DNA of 64,000 nt from Eurosta solidaginis (Eukaryota; Arthropoda; Insecta; Diptera; Tephritidae): the NCBI RefSeq assembly GCF_040869045.1, contig NC_090321.1:34531426-34595425 (forward strand). The letters run 5' to 3'. This document shows, piece by piece, positions 33,507 through 44,862 of this stretch. Position 1 is the first letter of the stretch. The number at the start of each line of letters is the position of its first letter. The position numbers were made by a program, and so were the translations under genes. The notes under the pieces were generated by a model that searched no databases, was not told the DNA's origin, and saw only the letters and a list, made by a program, of their open reading frames with translations.

Positions 33507-36500
33507 TTAACATAATATAGAGAATAACACATTTTTAAAACAAAAGCGTGATACGGAAAAATCAATACAATGATCATTGTTTAATGAGTTGATGGCAATT
33601 AGATCGCATGTGATCGGCCCATTTAGAGCATAATTAGACTTAAACTGATCAATAGAAAACAAGTTATGTTGCCGCAAATTCCGTGATGGAACGTAAAAGT
33701 TCAAAGACTCCAAAAGCATGGGACAAACGATATTGCCATTAATAATGTCGTAGATAAATATTATAGATGATATAACCCTTCTACTCTCTAAGGTATGCAG
33801 ATTTATTAGCCTACACCTTGAGATATATGAGGGGGTGGCAAATCAAATCTTATATCAGATTAACAGTATTTCATAAATATTTTTTGTACACGTTCAATCC
33901 TTTTCTTATGTACCTCATAATAGGGACTCCATATTATGGAACCATATTCAAGTCTAGATAGTACAAAGGCATTGTACAATAGCTTTTTAGTATATGGGTC
34001 CTTAAACTCAGATCCATTTCTCTTAATAAAGGCCAATAGGGAACATGCCTTGGGACTTATAAAATTTAAATGCTCTGTAAATGTAAATGATGAGTCGAAT
34101 ACAACGCCCAGATCTCGGATTTTGTTCACCCTAACTAAAGGCATATCACTGGCGTAATAACTTGAAATCAACTTATTATATAATTTTGAGTACGTTACGC
34201 AGTAACACTTGTTGGCATTAAGTGCAAGCATATTTTTACAGCACCAGCCATTAAAATTATTTAACTCTGATTGAAGAGTGAGAGCATCAGACACATTCTT
34301 AATTTTGAAAAAGATTTTTAAGTCATCAGCGTAGAGGAGATAACTGCATTGCTTGAAACAAACACTCACGCCATTTATATAAAGAATAAAAAGAAGAGGA
34401 CCTAGGATACTTCCCTGAGGCACACCTGAGTTTGCTACGTATGGTGATGATCTGACATTATGAATGACAACAAAATTTACTCTGTTAGATAAACAAGAAT
34501 ATATCCACTGCAAAAATGCGGAATGGAAACTCAATTTTTGTAATTTTTCCAATAGAGCTCTGTGAGATACTCTATCAAAAGCTTTAGATATGTCTGTATA
34601 GATGCAGTCAACTTGACAGTCATTTGTGAAAGCCGAGATACAATAATTTGAAAAAAAAAAAGCAAGATTGGTAACTGTCGAACGTCCTGGAATGAAACCA
34701 TGCTGATATGGGCAGATATAATGCTTAACCAATGATAATAATTTACTCATCACCGTTTTCTCAAAAAGTTTAGAAATAACCGGAATCTTCGATATTGGAC
34801 AATATTTGGTAACATCATTTTACTACCACTCTTACACTCAGAGAAAAACGCCGTTCTAAAATCCAGCACCACCGGACTCAACTCAAGCTTTTCATGTTCT
34901 TACTTTTTTGTTCTTGAAAAACGAACGACCTGTTCTTAAAACAACAACCTTGTTCTTGAACTGACACCATTTTCTTGAAAAACGAACGGCCGGTCTTAAA
35001 ATATGAACAAATGTTCTATTAATGAGAACGATGTTCTTAAATCAAGCCCAAAAAAAAAAACGGTACAATTCGTGAGAACTATAATGTTAAATACACCATT
35101 TGGCAGCAGCTATAAAGCAGTTGTAGTGGCCCAGCGGCTACGATGTTGCGCTTGCGATCGTGTTGCGCGAGTTCGATCACCACCAAACTCTGAATTTTTT
35201 AATACAATTTTTTTTGTTCTATTTTTTTAACTCTTATTTTTCGTTCAGTTCCATTCACATATCCACAGGTAATTCTCAAACTTGTTATGAAATGTTTTAA
35301 GTATATATGTAGATTACATCTTTAAATAAGAATAATTTCTCAAAAAGAGAAATGTATGAAAAAATGCTTATTATGCATTTTTTCTTAAACTTTTGAATTT
35401 TAATAACAATTTTTTTGTTGTAAATATTCTTTATTTATGACAAAAATATTATTATTAACAAAAATTAAATAAATATATTTAAAAAATACTTTCCCTCCCA
35501 CCAAAGATCAAGTACGAACCGTTCTTAAATTGAGACCGAAAAATGTTAAATCGGCCCCAAATCGTTCTCGAAGCGTGAGAACGAAAAATCCTAAATCAAG
35601 CCCAAGTAGTGCTTGAAATGAGCACAGAAGGTTCACACATCAATACCAAAGTGGTCATAAAATACGAACGGTGTGCTTGGAAAAACTGTTCTTAAAACAA
35701 GCCCATCGGTCACAAGTTAAGAAAAAACGTACTTAACAGACTTTTGTCAACGAATGTTCTTAATTTTGAAATTGTTTCGTTCGTTTTAGAACGATTTTTT
35801 CTCTGAGTGTATGAATAGGTTGGATAAAAGTAGTTTTCCATTCATCTAAGAAAATTCCCGACCTTAACGATAAGTTGAATAAATGCAACAATGGCTCAGG
35901 AATGGAACCAACACATTGCTTTAGAGAGAACGATGAGAATTGTTGAAAATCACATTCCTTTGAATTTTTGATAGTCTGAATACATAGCGTAATGTCGTCA
36001 ATATTAAGAACTAACGCAGAGAAGTTAAAGGAAGACATTATCCCATTCAACATGGCTCCATCGTCAGTCCACGAATTATCAGTGGCAAAGTTTGCTTTAA
36101 AAAATTCCGCAAATAAATTAGCAGGTTCACTAGGCGATGAGGAGATCTTATCTTGATAGGTCACAGAAAATGGAATTACTGAAACATACTGCTTGGAACG
36201 AATAAAGTTCCAAAACGATTTAGGATTCGATTTAATATTATTCTCAAAGTTAAGAGTGTATCGATTATATAGAAATTTATCAATGCAATTAAATTATGCT
36301 TCAAGTATTCTTGCTTGAACTGAAGGGATCCCGAATTCTTAAAAAGTTTATAATATTTATTGCGGAGATTTTTTAGTCTCTTTAGATTTTTATTATACCA
36401 TGGCAATTTGTAAACCTTAGCCGAAAGATGAGGGATATTGTTGATAACTATTTCCAGAATAACAATTTTAAATAAATCAAAGCAGCTAGGGAGATCACAG

Positions 36501-37125
36501 TCAAAGAAAAGGACTGCCAATCTATATTTGAGATTAATCAAAACAAAATCACAGAGACTATAATTGAAACCAACATCATTATTGTATTCCATACGTCCAA
36601 ACTCATAAAATTTAAGTTCCAAGATCAATGGTGCAGCATGGTTATCAGTATTTGATAACGGGCAACAAGCACGAATCAAATTATAATTAAGATCATTACT
36701 AACAAATATGAGCTAGGATTGTATCAAGTTAATTCACAATATTATTGATTTGTACTAATTGTAAGCTATAAAAACCATCAACTACATACATTTCATTAGT
36801 TATTCGTAGGTATGAGAGTATTCTCACCCAGAAGATAACTCCAGATAATTTTATTTAGATTATAGTCTCCTAAAATACAGAGTTTCGACTCCAAGTTTGT
36901 CCTAGAAACATGCAATATATTACCGACATGAGCTTCGTATACCCTACCTGGACTATTAGGTGGAATATAAGATGCACTAATAATTAAACTCTCTTTGCCT
37001 CTTACACAGACTATGATGACCTGATCAAGAGATATTTCAGCAATATCAAGAGCAACCACGGAGGATTTTAACTCTTTTCTCACAGCACAATGCCATGAGC
37101 TGCCATTTGTTTGTTTCCATTTCAT
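33507..37125 (-). pseudogene. LINE ORF2 (EN-RT), broken
   Basis: Endonuclease remnant at 36796-37125 (SASYIPPNSPGRVYEAH, LCILGDYNLNKIIW). Linker at 36176-36679 (YNKNLKRLKNLRNKYYKLFK). RT fingers at 35812-36164 (EWKTTFIQPIH). The RT palm at 33860-34753 is a 297-codon open frame with YTDISKAFDRVSH, GVPQGSILGPLLFILY and YLLYADDLKIF, followed by LSRLEYGSIIWSP. The C-terminal tail is at 33507-33719. Breaks are the MITE insertion and a small number of frameshifts and stops. The intact palm suggests a fairly young copy. It would have reverse-transcribed its own RNA. Confidence 0.85.
34835..35809 (-). mobile_element. TA-flanked MITE 'CACTCAGAG', copy 3 (975 bp, most complete)
   Basis: Termini CACTCAGAGAAAAACGCC and, inverted, CACTCAGAGAAAAAATCG, flanked by TA on both sides. 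The tRNA-like core has TGGCCCAGCGG (35127-35137) and GTTCGATCAC (35171-35180). Excising it with one TA restores continuity of the LINE RT reading (..FIQPIH / KSGSK..). Strand is given relative to the host LINE only; the element has no ORF. Confidence 0.93.
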
Positions 37126-37394
37126 TTTGACATTTTGTCATACAAATTGACATTTATTTAAAAGTAAATTTCAAAGCTGATTATGATGCCAGATTGTATA
37201 CGCTATGTGGAGTATATTCGTGACTAAGTTGCCAAGTTTACGCCAAGTCAAGTCAAGTCTATGCTAAGTATCAGTAATGGGTCCTTAAGTCAGAAAACGA
37301 TAGTAGATAATAGATGAAAACGGGAATAAATATATTTAAGTGAAACGATGGGATAGAAATATTATATTCCTACTGATAATCTAATGGAGGATCA

Positions 37395-37712
37395 CCCCTT
37401 CAATTGCGTCATGAAATACTATCTCGAACTTCGTATATCAATTCAGTCCTGTTATACGGCGCAGAATCAGTTACAATGACAGCATCAAATGATATGATGA
37501 AGATCGTGCGCAAAGTCCTCCAGTCTGTTTGGGTGAAGCCAATGGATAGTCTTGAAGGAGATACGCATATGAATAGAATGTAGCCTAACTGAGAACCGCC
37601 TTTGGTAGCAGAGCAAAGAGAAGGCTTCACTGTCTAAGAAAAAGGCGTAAATACCAAGAACTCATGAATTTCGATGTGTAAATATACAGTTGTACGTAAC
37701 ACTCCCGTAATT
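37395..37712 (+). mobile_element. LINE ORF2 fragment (post-RT)
   Basis: The plus strand reads through a VLLYGAESVTMTASND-like segment near 37430-37500 (SWTMT-like motif) in shifting frames, then RKVLQSVWVKPMDS. It is a decayed LINE C-terminal piece, and its last 200 bp are duplicated at 38451. Confidence 0.5.
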
Positions 37713-37713
37713 A

Positions 37714-38055
37714 CCCTGCAAAAATTGTTGGATCATGTGGTCCACTTGTGTCATACTGGAGTACTTAACATTATACTCCATTGTAATGCAGCAATGCACC
37801 AACTCATGTTTCTACACGAACATATTGTAAGCCGATCATTGCTCGTTTTTAACGATTGTAAGCACTACACGATGTTTATTGGACTGTGGGTACTCCATGG
37901 ATTACTCTGATCTAATGCGGAGCTGGACTATATGGTCCAGTCCTAGGACATCGCAATGTTAATTGGACCATATTTTTTGTATGAATTGTGGTTGATTTTG
38001 GAGCACTCGGTTGGTCCATACATGCGTGCATGGAGTACTCGCGATTTTTGCAGGG
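37714..38055. mobile_element. 342-bp MITE, CCCTGCAAAAAT termini, TA target
   Basis: Terminal inverted repeats CCCTGCAAAAAT. TA is duplicated on both sides (37712-37713, 38056-38057). The tandem copy at 38651 shows the uninterrupted site GTAATTAATGGG. Subterminal repeats TGGTCCA and GGAGTAC occur several times in both orientations. No ORF. Confidence 0.93.
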
Positions 38056-38064
38056 TAATGGGTA

Positions 38065-38930
38065 TTTTTTCGAAAATGATCGAAAAAAGTCGATAAAATT
38101 TTTTTCCAAATCGATAACTTCTTGATAACGAAATTGAAAATTTTTCGATAACAAATTGGTATCACTCTAGAGTGCTAGACTAGAAGTCGATAGCTTTTTG
38201 ATAACAAATAATCGATAGCCTTTCGTTAATAAAACGATAAGTTTTCGATAAAAAATCGATAAATCGGCGATATAAAGTTGATAATACATCGATAACCCTT
38301 GATATCACCTGTAGCACCCTATAACACACCTTTCGTTTCCTTTCCATCGATAACTTTCTTTCCTTTCCTTAAGTTTCCTTTTTTCATTTCATTTTCTTTT
38401 CTTTCTTTCCTTTCATTTTCTTTCCTTTCCTTTGCTTTTCTTTCATTTTCGCAAAGTCCTCCAGTCTGCTTGTGTGAAGCCAATGGATAGTTTTGAAGGA
38501 GATACGCATATGAATAGAATGTAGCCTAACTGAGAACCGCCTTTGGTAGCAGAGCAAAGAGGAGGCTTCACTGTCTAAGACAAAGGCGTAAGTACCAAGT
38601 ACTCATGAATTTCGATGTGTAAGCATACAGTTGTACGTAACACTCCCGTAATTAATGGGCACTTTTTCGAAAATGATCGAAAAATTCGATAAAATTTTTT
38701 CCAAATCGATAACTTCTTGATAACGAAATTGATAACTTTTCGATAACAAATTGGTAGCACTCTAGAACGCTAGACTAGAAGTCGATAGCTTTTTGATAAC
38801 AAATAACTAATAGTTTTTGATAACAAATAATCGATAGCTTTTCGTTAATAAAACGATAAGTTTTCGATAAAAAACCGATAAATCGGCGATATAAAGTTTA
38901 TAATACATCGATAACCCTTGAAATCACCTG
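38065..38930. repeat. CGATAAC-rich degenerate arrays (two blocks)
   Basis: Blocks at 38065-38305 and 38660-38930, part of the tandem duplication. Repeated AAATCGATAAC, TTTTCGATAA and TTGATAACAAAT units, inverse in orientation to the array at 19085-20220. Confidence 0.8.
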
Positions 38931-39150
38931 TATCATCCTATAACACACCTTTCGTTTCCTTTCCATCTATAACCTTTGTCAAAGCTTTCCTTTCCTTAAG
39001 TTTCCTTTTTTCAATTCATTTTCTTTTCTTTCTTTCCTTTCATTTTCTTTCCTTTCCTTTGCTTTTCTTTCCTTTTCTTTCTTTTATTTCCTTACCTTTC
39101 CTTTACTTTCCTTTCTTTTCCATTCCTTTCTTTTCCTTTCCTTGCCTTGA
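38320..39150. repeat. CTTTCC pyrimidine tracts (two)
   Basis: CTTTCCTTTCC-type low-complexity tracts at ~38325-38450 and ~38950-39150, the 3' ends of the two duplicate copies. Confidence 0.85.
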
Positions 39151-39399
39151 TTTGCTGTCTGATTCCGCTCATATCAACTCTACCACATTGCTTACACATT
39201 ACGCTATTGTGTAGTGACTACATTTACGCTTACATAGAACGCCTGCATGGTGTTACTAATTCGCTTTGGTTGTCCTGAAGAAACTACTTACGGTATTTTC
39301 AATCTGCATGACCGGTCATAAAAACTCAGACATTATTACTGACTTCCTGACTTTATAAACTAAATTTGTTTAAACTGCAATGATAGCCTTTGCTCGGGA

Positions 39400-39960
39400 A
39401 ATAAAAACAAAGCGCCTCCGGTATATCTGCCATTGGAATTGCGCCCTCTGCCACATTTCACCGTCAGCGCAGGACTTGTCAACTCCGTAAATTGGCAGCC
39501 GATGGTTACCCTAGCATCTGATTACTTGCCCGTACTCCTCTCGTTAAAATGATCATCAAATTAATCTTTTCTGATAGTCGCACTTTTGTGAACTTAAACA
39601 AACTGGATTGGGATGCCAATAAAGCATAAATATTCAGAAGGTTCTTATGCTGCCCTTCCATTCTCGACTGATGTCCGTCAAGGGAAACGTTTTTTTTAGC
39701 AGGATCATTAATTCGGCATCGACTTACTTTATTTCTGCTGGAAGAATTCCGGAATCCGGCCAAATTTCCCAACAGATGCAGCAGTCTTGGCGAGAGAACG
39801 TGATCTCAAGAGACAGCAAAACCCTTGCTACCCACAAATCAGGGACATAAACAAGCCCACGAACTGGGAAAATATTTAAAAAAAGCTGCAACTTTCTTTT
39901 GGTGTTGTTATGTTATGGTCAACGGCAAAGCCCCTATCAAATTCGACGAAGCACAATGAC
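39400..39960 (+). mobile_element. Jockey-like LINE fragment
   Basis: Plus-strand translations VTLASDYLPVLLSL (~39505) and then FISAGRIPESGQ (~39735) correspond to VTLASDHLPILISLE and FIHAGRIPEIRPHF in the LINE at 53300-56060. Frames are broken by small indels. Confidence 0.75.
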
Positions 39961-40421
39961 AGAATATCTATCGTCTTTGGTTTTTAAGGAAAAAGATTTC
40001 GAACAATGCCACATGTTGCACTAAAGTGAAAATAAGCAAGGATAATAATTAAATTTGGCTGATGTCACACCAGAAGTCGGCAGCATACAAACCTTTTAAC
40101 AGAGGAGGTAGTCAGGACGTGGACAGTAGCGGATCGTGAGCTTGGCTGTGGGGGGGGGTCTCAAAAAGTTTCATAAATTTTGCTTTATTTTTATAAATAC
40201 GGTATTCATGTATAGATTGCCGTGCATCGTGAAATGCCAAAATTAAGTATTGAACATTGAATATTTGTTTTCTTTGGATATTTCATTTTTGTTCTGTAAA
40301 GTATTTGAAAAATAAAAATTTCTCTACCTTTTGATGGGGAGGGGGGATGTCCAGAGATAATGTGGCACAGATATAATGTATCACCTTCTAAGACTTTCTA
40401 CCTAGGTGTTGCCACTCACAA
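39961..40421. other. intergenic, nothing recognised
   Basis: Contains a short G-run near 40150. No gene. Confidence 0.5.
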
Positions 40422-41525
40422 GGTTGCCACCTATTCAAAATTTAAAAGAAATTGCATGAGATATGGCGATATGGGTATCAAACGAAAGGTATTTCACTCC
40501 GCATTACAATAGGGACATTTTTGAGTAGGGTTGCAATTTAGGGTTGCCACCTATTCAAAATTAAAAAGAAATTGCATGAGATATGGCGATATGGGTTTCA
40601 AACGAAAGGTATTTCACTCCGAATTACAATAGGGACATTTTTGAGTTGGGTTGCCGTATAGAGTTGCCACCTATTCGAAATTAAAAAAAAAATTGCATGA
40701 GATATGCCGATATGGGTATCAAACGAAAAGTATTTCACTCCGCATTACAATAGGGACATTTTTGAGCAGGGTTGCCATTTAGGGTTGCCACCTATTCTAA
40801 ATTCAAAAAAATTGTATGCGATATGCCGATATGGGTATCAAACGAAAGGTATTTCACTACGCATTGCAATAGGGACATTTTTGAGTAGGGTTGCCATTTA
40901 GGGTTGCCACTTATTCGAAATTAAAAAAAAAATTGTATGCGATATGCCGATATGGGTATCAAACGAAAGGTATTTCACTCCGCATTACAATAGGGACATT
41001 TTTGAGTAGGGTTGCAATTTAGGGTTGCCACCTATTCAAAATTAAAAAGACATTGCATGAGATATGCCGATATGGGTATCAAACGAAAAGTATTTCACTC
41101 CGCATTACAATAGGGACATTTTTGAGCAGGGTTGCGATTTAGGGTTGCGACCTATTCTAAATTAAAAAAAATTGCATGCGATATGCCGATATGGGTATCA
41201 AACGAAAGGTATTTCACTACGCATTGCAATAGGGAATTTTTCAGTAGGGTTGCCATTTAGGGTTGCCACTTATTCGAAATTAAAAAAAAATTGTATGCGA
41301 TATGCCGATATGGGTATCAAACGGAAAGTATTTCACTCCGCATTACAATAGGGACATTTTTGAGCAGGGTTGCCATTTATGGTTGCCACCTATTCTAAAT
41401 TAAAAAAAATTGCATGCGATATGCCGATATGGTCGGTAAGGTATTTCATTCAGCAGGTGGTGGAAAGGTATTTCATTCAGCATTACAATAGAGGCATTTT
41501 TGAGTAAGGTTGCCATTTAAGGTTG
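40422..41525. repeat. ~120-bp tandem array (about 9 units)
   Basis: Units begin GGGTTGCCACCTATTC and contain ATATGGGTATCAAACGAAAG and CGCATTACAATAGGGACATT. Starts are near 40423, 40542, 40661, 40781, 40900, 41021, 41142, 41261 and 41381, after which the array degrades. Diagnostic variants recur every third unit. Confidence 0.95.
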
Positions 41526-43124
41526 GGGTAGTTAGACGAAATAGTCTCATATTCTATTAAAGCTTTAAAGGAGAACATTAAAGTTAGAAATCTTCGTAAA
41601 AAAATCTTACATATAATTCGACTTAATTTTTTTATTTTCACACACGCTAATAAAATTGAAATGCAATATCAAGGCAACGTGGCAAATTCTAGCAAAATAT
41701 ATTTAAATGGATATTTTTGGCAAATAAGAAATGATTAATTGCAATTTTTCACAGATTACTATTAGAAAGATTTTTAATCATTGGCATTAGTTCAATTTGA
41801 AAACGACATCTAACCATTTAACTACTTACCAACAGATGGCGCTTGGGGAAGTAAGTTGACGTTTAATTAAACTAACTGTCATTCGTGAAATTTACAAGTT
41901 TTTGGAATGTAATAAAATTTTGAGATTTTCATAGGTATAACTAAAAAAATGTTTGAAATTAATAATTCGATGAATGAAGATACTTGACCTAAATAACTTA
42001 TTTCTCGATTGCATTAATTGTCATAACAATCCCTTATACTATAAGCTGGAATTACCCATTTTAAATTTTTAATTCCAGTTCATTTTGCGGTTAGTGTTTG
42101 ATATGTTTTTGAAATCTATTTTTAAGGAAATCAAATATTGGTAAGTAAAAATATATAATATATGTACATATAAAAAAAGTAGAGTTTGATTAATGATGAC
42201 ATGTAGAACAAAGTATGTTATGCCGCATACTCGGTCGCCCAGGTACTATCTATTAAACTCTCTAACTGTTGAAGTGGCGGATAGCATCTATCTCAGGCGG
42301 CCTTTGTCAACGTATTTAAATCTACGAAACTTACCACCAAATCATAAACCCACTGTTTTAACCCTGAAGAGAGATCCCACTGTTTTCCGATTACTTCTCG
42401 ACGGCAGAATAAAGCAATTGCAACCTTCCTAGCACGACCTTTCAGATAAAGGTTTCATTCCAGTTTGTGGTCAAGAATATAACCCTGTTAGGAATATTAT
42501 GCCTCTTCGTCAACAGAACCATATTTATTTTACTTGGGTCGGCAGCTTATCATTATGATTCAGATGATTTTGTCACGATGTCCAACTATCCCTGCACAGC
42601 GCACCAGTGTATACAACAATTTCAAAAGCATTCTTGAGTGTTATAACATCAGAAATGTACTTTGTTATGATACATAGCCAGTTAAAGCAAATATGCGCAC
42701 ACGCAGTTTGAGGAACACCTCAATACAACGACAAAAGAAGCGTAATATAGGGCGCCGCTAACCTTCACGCTTTAATCAACTTCATACGACGCACGCCGTT
42801 AATAAGAAATATCAATTATTTGTGCGAATGTCATCTAAAAAACGCACCCATGCTTTAGATACACATACACACGCATACATACAAAGCGTCCATGACAACT
42901 CACACGCATATTGAGACATTGCTTGTCGGCCATTGCAAAACAAAGAGTTCAACCCATTTGCTGTTTTTGGTATTAAATGTTGTTGTTGATGTTATGCTAA
43001 AAAGTGGCAGCTGCTTCGTTACCATTCGCGTTAAAGTGATCGAAGGAAGGATATCAAAGAAGACTAACTACATACATATGTATTTATATACGCTTTCATT
43101 TGTAGATGTCAATATGTAATTCGG
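41526..43124. other. intergenic, nothing recognised
   Basis: AT-rich. An ORF at 42193-42432 has no recognised motif and is not called. No repeat shared elsewhere in the window was noticed. Confidence 0.5.
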
Positions 43125-44862
43125 TTTTTATACTCAGCTGAGCAGAGCTCACAGAGTATATTAACTTTGTTCGCATAACGGTAATCCGTAACAGCATAAA
43201 CTAATCGAGATAGATATAGACTTCTATATATCAAAATGATCTGGGTGAAAACGAAATTCATTTAGTCATGTCCGTCCGTCCGTCCGTCTGTAAACACGAT
43301 AACTTCAATAAATTTTGAGGTATCTTGATGAAATTTGGTATGTAGGGCGCTCATCTCAGATCGCTATTGAAAATGAACGAAATCGGACTACAACGACGCC
43401 CACTTTTTCGATATCGAAAATTTAGAAAAACCGAAAAAGTGCGATAATTCATTACCAAAGACGGATAAAGCGATGAAACTTGGTGGGGGCGTTGACCTTA
43501 TGACGCAAAATAGAAAATTACAAAAATTTTGGACAATGGGAGTGGCACCGCCCACTTTTAAAAGAAGGTAATTTAAAAGTTTCGCAAGCTGTAATTTGGC
43601 AGTCGTTGAAGATATCATAATGAAATTTGGTAGGCACGTTACTCCTATTACTATATGTGCGCTAAATAAAAAATAGCGAAATCGGATGACAAACACGCCC
43701 ACTTTTAAACAAAATTGTATTTTAAAGTCAAATTTTAACAAAAATTTAATATTTTTACAGTACAAAAGTAAATTATGTCAACATTCAACTCCTGTAATGA
43801 TATGGTGCAACAAAATACAAAGATAAAAGAAAATTTCAAAATGGGTGTAACTCCACCCTTTTCCATTTAATTCGTCTAGAATACTTTTAATGCCATAAGT
43901 TGAACAAAAATTTACCAATCCATGTGAAATTTGGTAGGGACATAGATTCTATGACGATAACTCTTTTCTGTGAAATCGGTTGAAGCCACGCCCAGTTTTT
44001 ATACACAGTCCACCGTCTGTCCTTCCGCTCGGCCTTTAACGCGATAAGTTGCGCAAAAAACGATATATCCTAACTAAACTTAGTTCACGTACTTAACTGA
44101 AGTCACTTTATCTTGGTACAAAATATGGCCGAAATCCGTCTATGACCACGCCCACTTTTCCGATATCGAAAATTACGAAAAATGAAAAAAATGCCATAAT
44201 TCTGTACCAAATATGAAAAAAGATATGAAACATGGTAATTGGATTGGTTTGTTGACGCAAAATATAACTTTAGAAAAAACTTTGCAAAATGGGTGTGACA
44301 CCTACCATATTAAGTAGAAGAAAATGAAAAAGTTCTGCAGGCCGAAATCAAAAGCCCTTGGAATCTTGGCAGGCATTTTGGTCGACATCTCGAAAACGCC
44401 TTCACATATACAACTAAGGGCTACTCCCTTTTAAAACCCTCATTAATACTTTTAGTTTGATACCCATATCGTACAAGCACATTCTAGAGTCACCCCTGGT
44501 CCACCTTTATGGCGATATCTCGAAAAAACGTCCACCTATAGAAATAAGCCCCACGCCCTTTTGAAATACTCATTAATACCTTTCGTTTGATATCCATATC
44601 GTACAAACACATTCTAGAGTCACCCCTGGTCCACCCTTATTGCGATATCTCGAAAAGGCGTCCACCTATAGAACTAAGGCCCACGCACTTTTAGATAATC
44701 ATTAACACCTTTCATTTGATACACATGCCATACAAACACATGCCAGGGTTACCCTAGGTTCATTTTGCTAAATGGTGATTTTCCCTTATTTTGTCTCCAA
44801 AGCTCTCAGCTGAGTATGTAATGTTCGGTTACACCCGAACTTATCATTCGTTACTTGTTTTA
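43125..44862 (+). mobile_element. DINE/Helentron-like non-autonomous element, near-complete
   Basis: Begins TTTTATACTCAGCTGAGC and ends AGCTCTCAGCTGAGTATG, then a GTTCGG..CCCGAAC hairpin, then CGTTACTTGTTT. The first ~24 bp and the 3' subterminal segment are imperfect inverted repeats. It contains (TCCG)n, repeated GACCACGCCCACTTTT segments and ~120-bp sub-repeats near the 3' end. No ORF. Classification is by structure only. Confidence 0.75.

Larger units (their letters stand above)
33415..37140 (-). mobile_element. Jockey/CR1-like LINE, minus strand, split by a MITE
   Basis: The minus strand encodes endonuclease remnants, a linker, the RT and a C-terminal segment. The 3' UTR ends with GAATAAATAAATATGAA near 33420. 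Its 5' end is truncated within the endonuclease. A TA-flanked MITE (34835-35809) sits inside the RT. No RNase H is seen, consistent with Jockey/CR1 groups. Confidence 0.85.
37510..39150. repeat. tandem segmental duplication (two copies)
   Basis: Copy I (37510-38450) and copy II (38451-~39150) share, in order, GCAAAGTCCTCCAGTCTG, AAGGAGATACGCATATGAAT, CACTCCCGTAATTA, a CGATAAC-rich array and a CTTTCC tract. Copy I also carries a 342-bp MITE; copy II has a ~26-bp extra array unit. Similarity is high but not perfect. Confidence 0.9.

Noticed and set aside
33280..37275. Inverted similarity (ACTTGGCAAC and neighbours) flanking the Jockey/CR1-like LINE
   Set aside because: Only short and patchy; not enough to claim a surrounding element.
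38299..39214. Ser/Phe-rich ORFs
   Set aside because: Translations of CTTTCC pyrimidine tracts.
40422..41525. CRISPR-like array of ~120-bp repeats
   Set aside because: Units are head-to-tail without spacers and the genome is eukaryotic; this is a satellite-like array.
42193..42432. 79-codon ORF
   Set aside because: No recognisable domain, no neighbouring exon signals, not repeated elsewhere; not strong enough to call.
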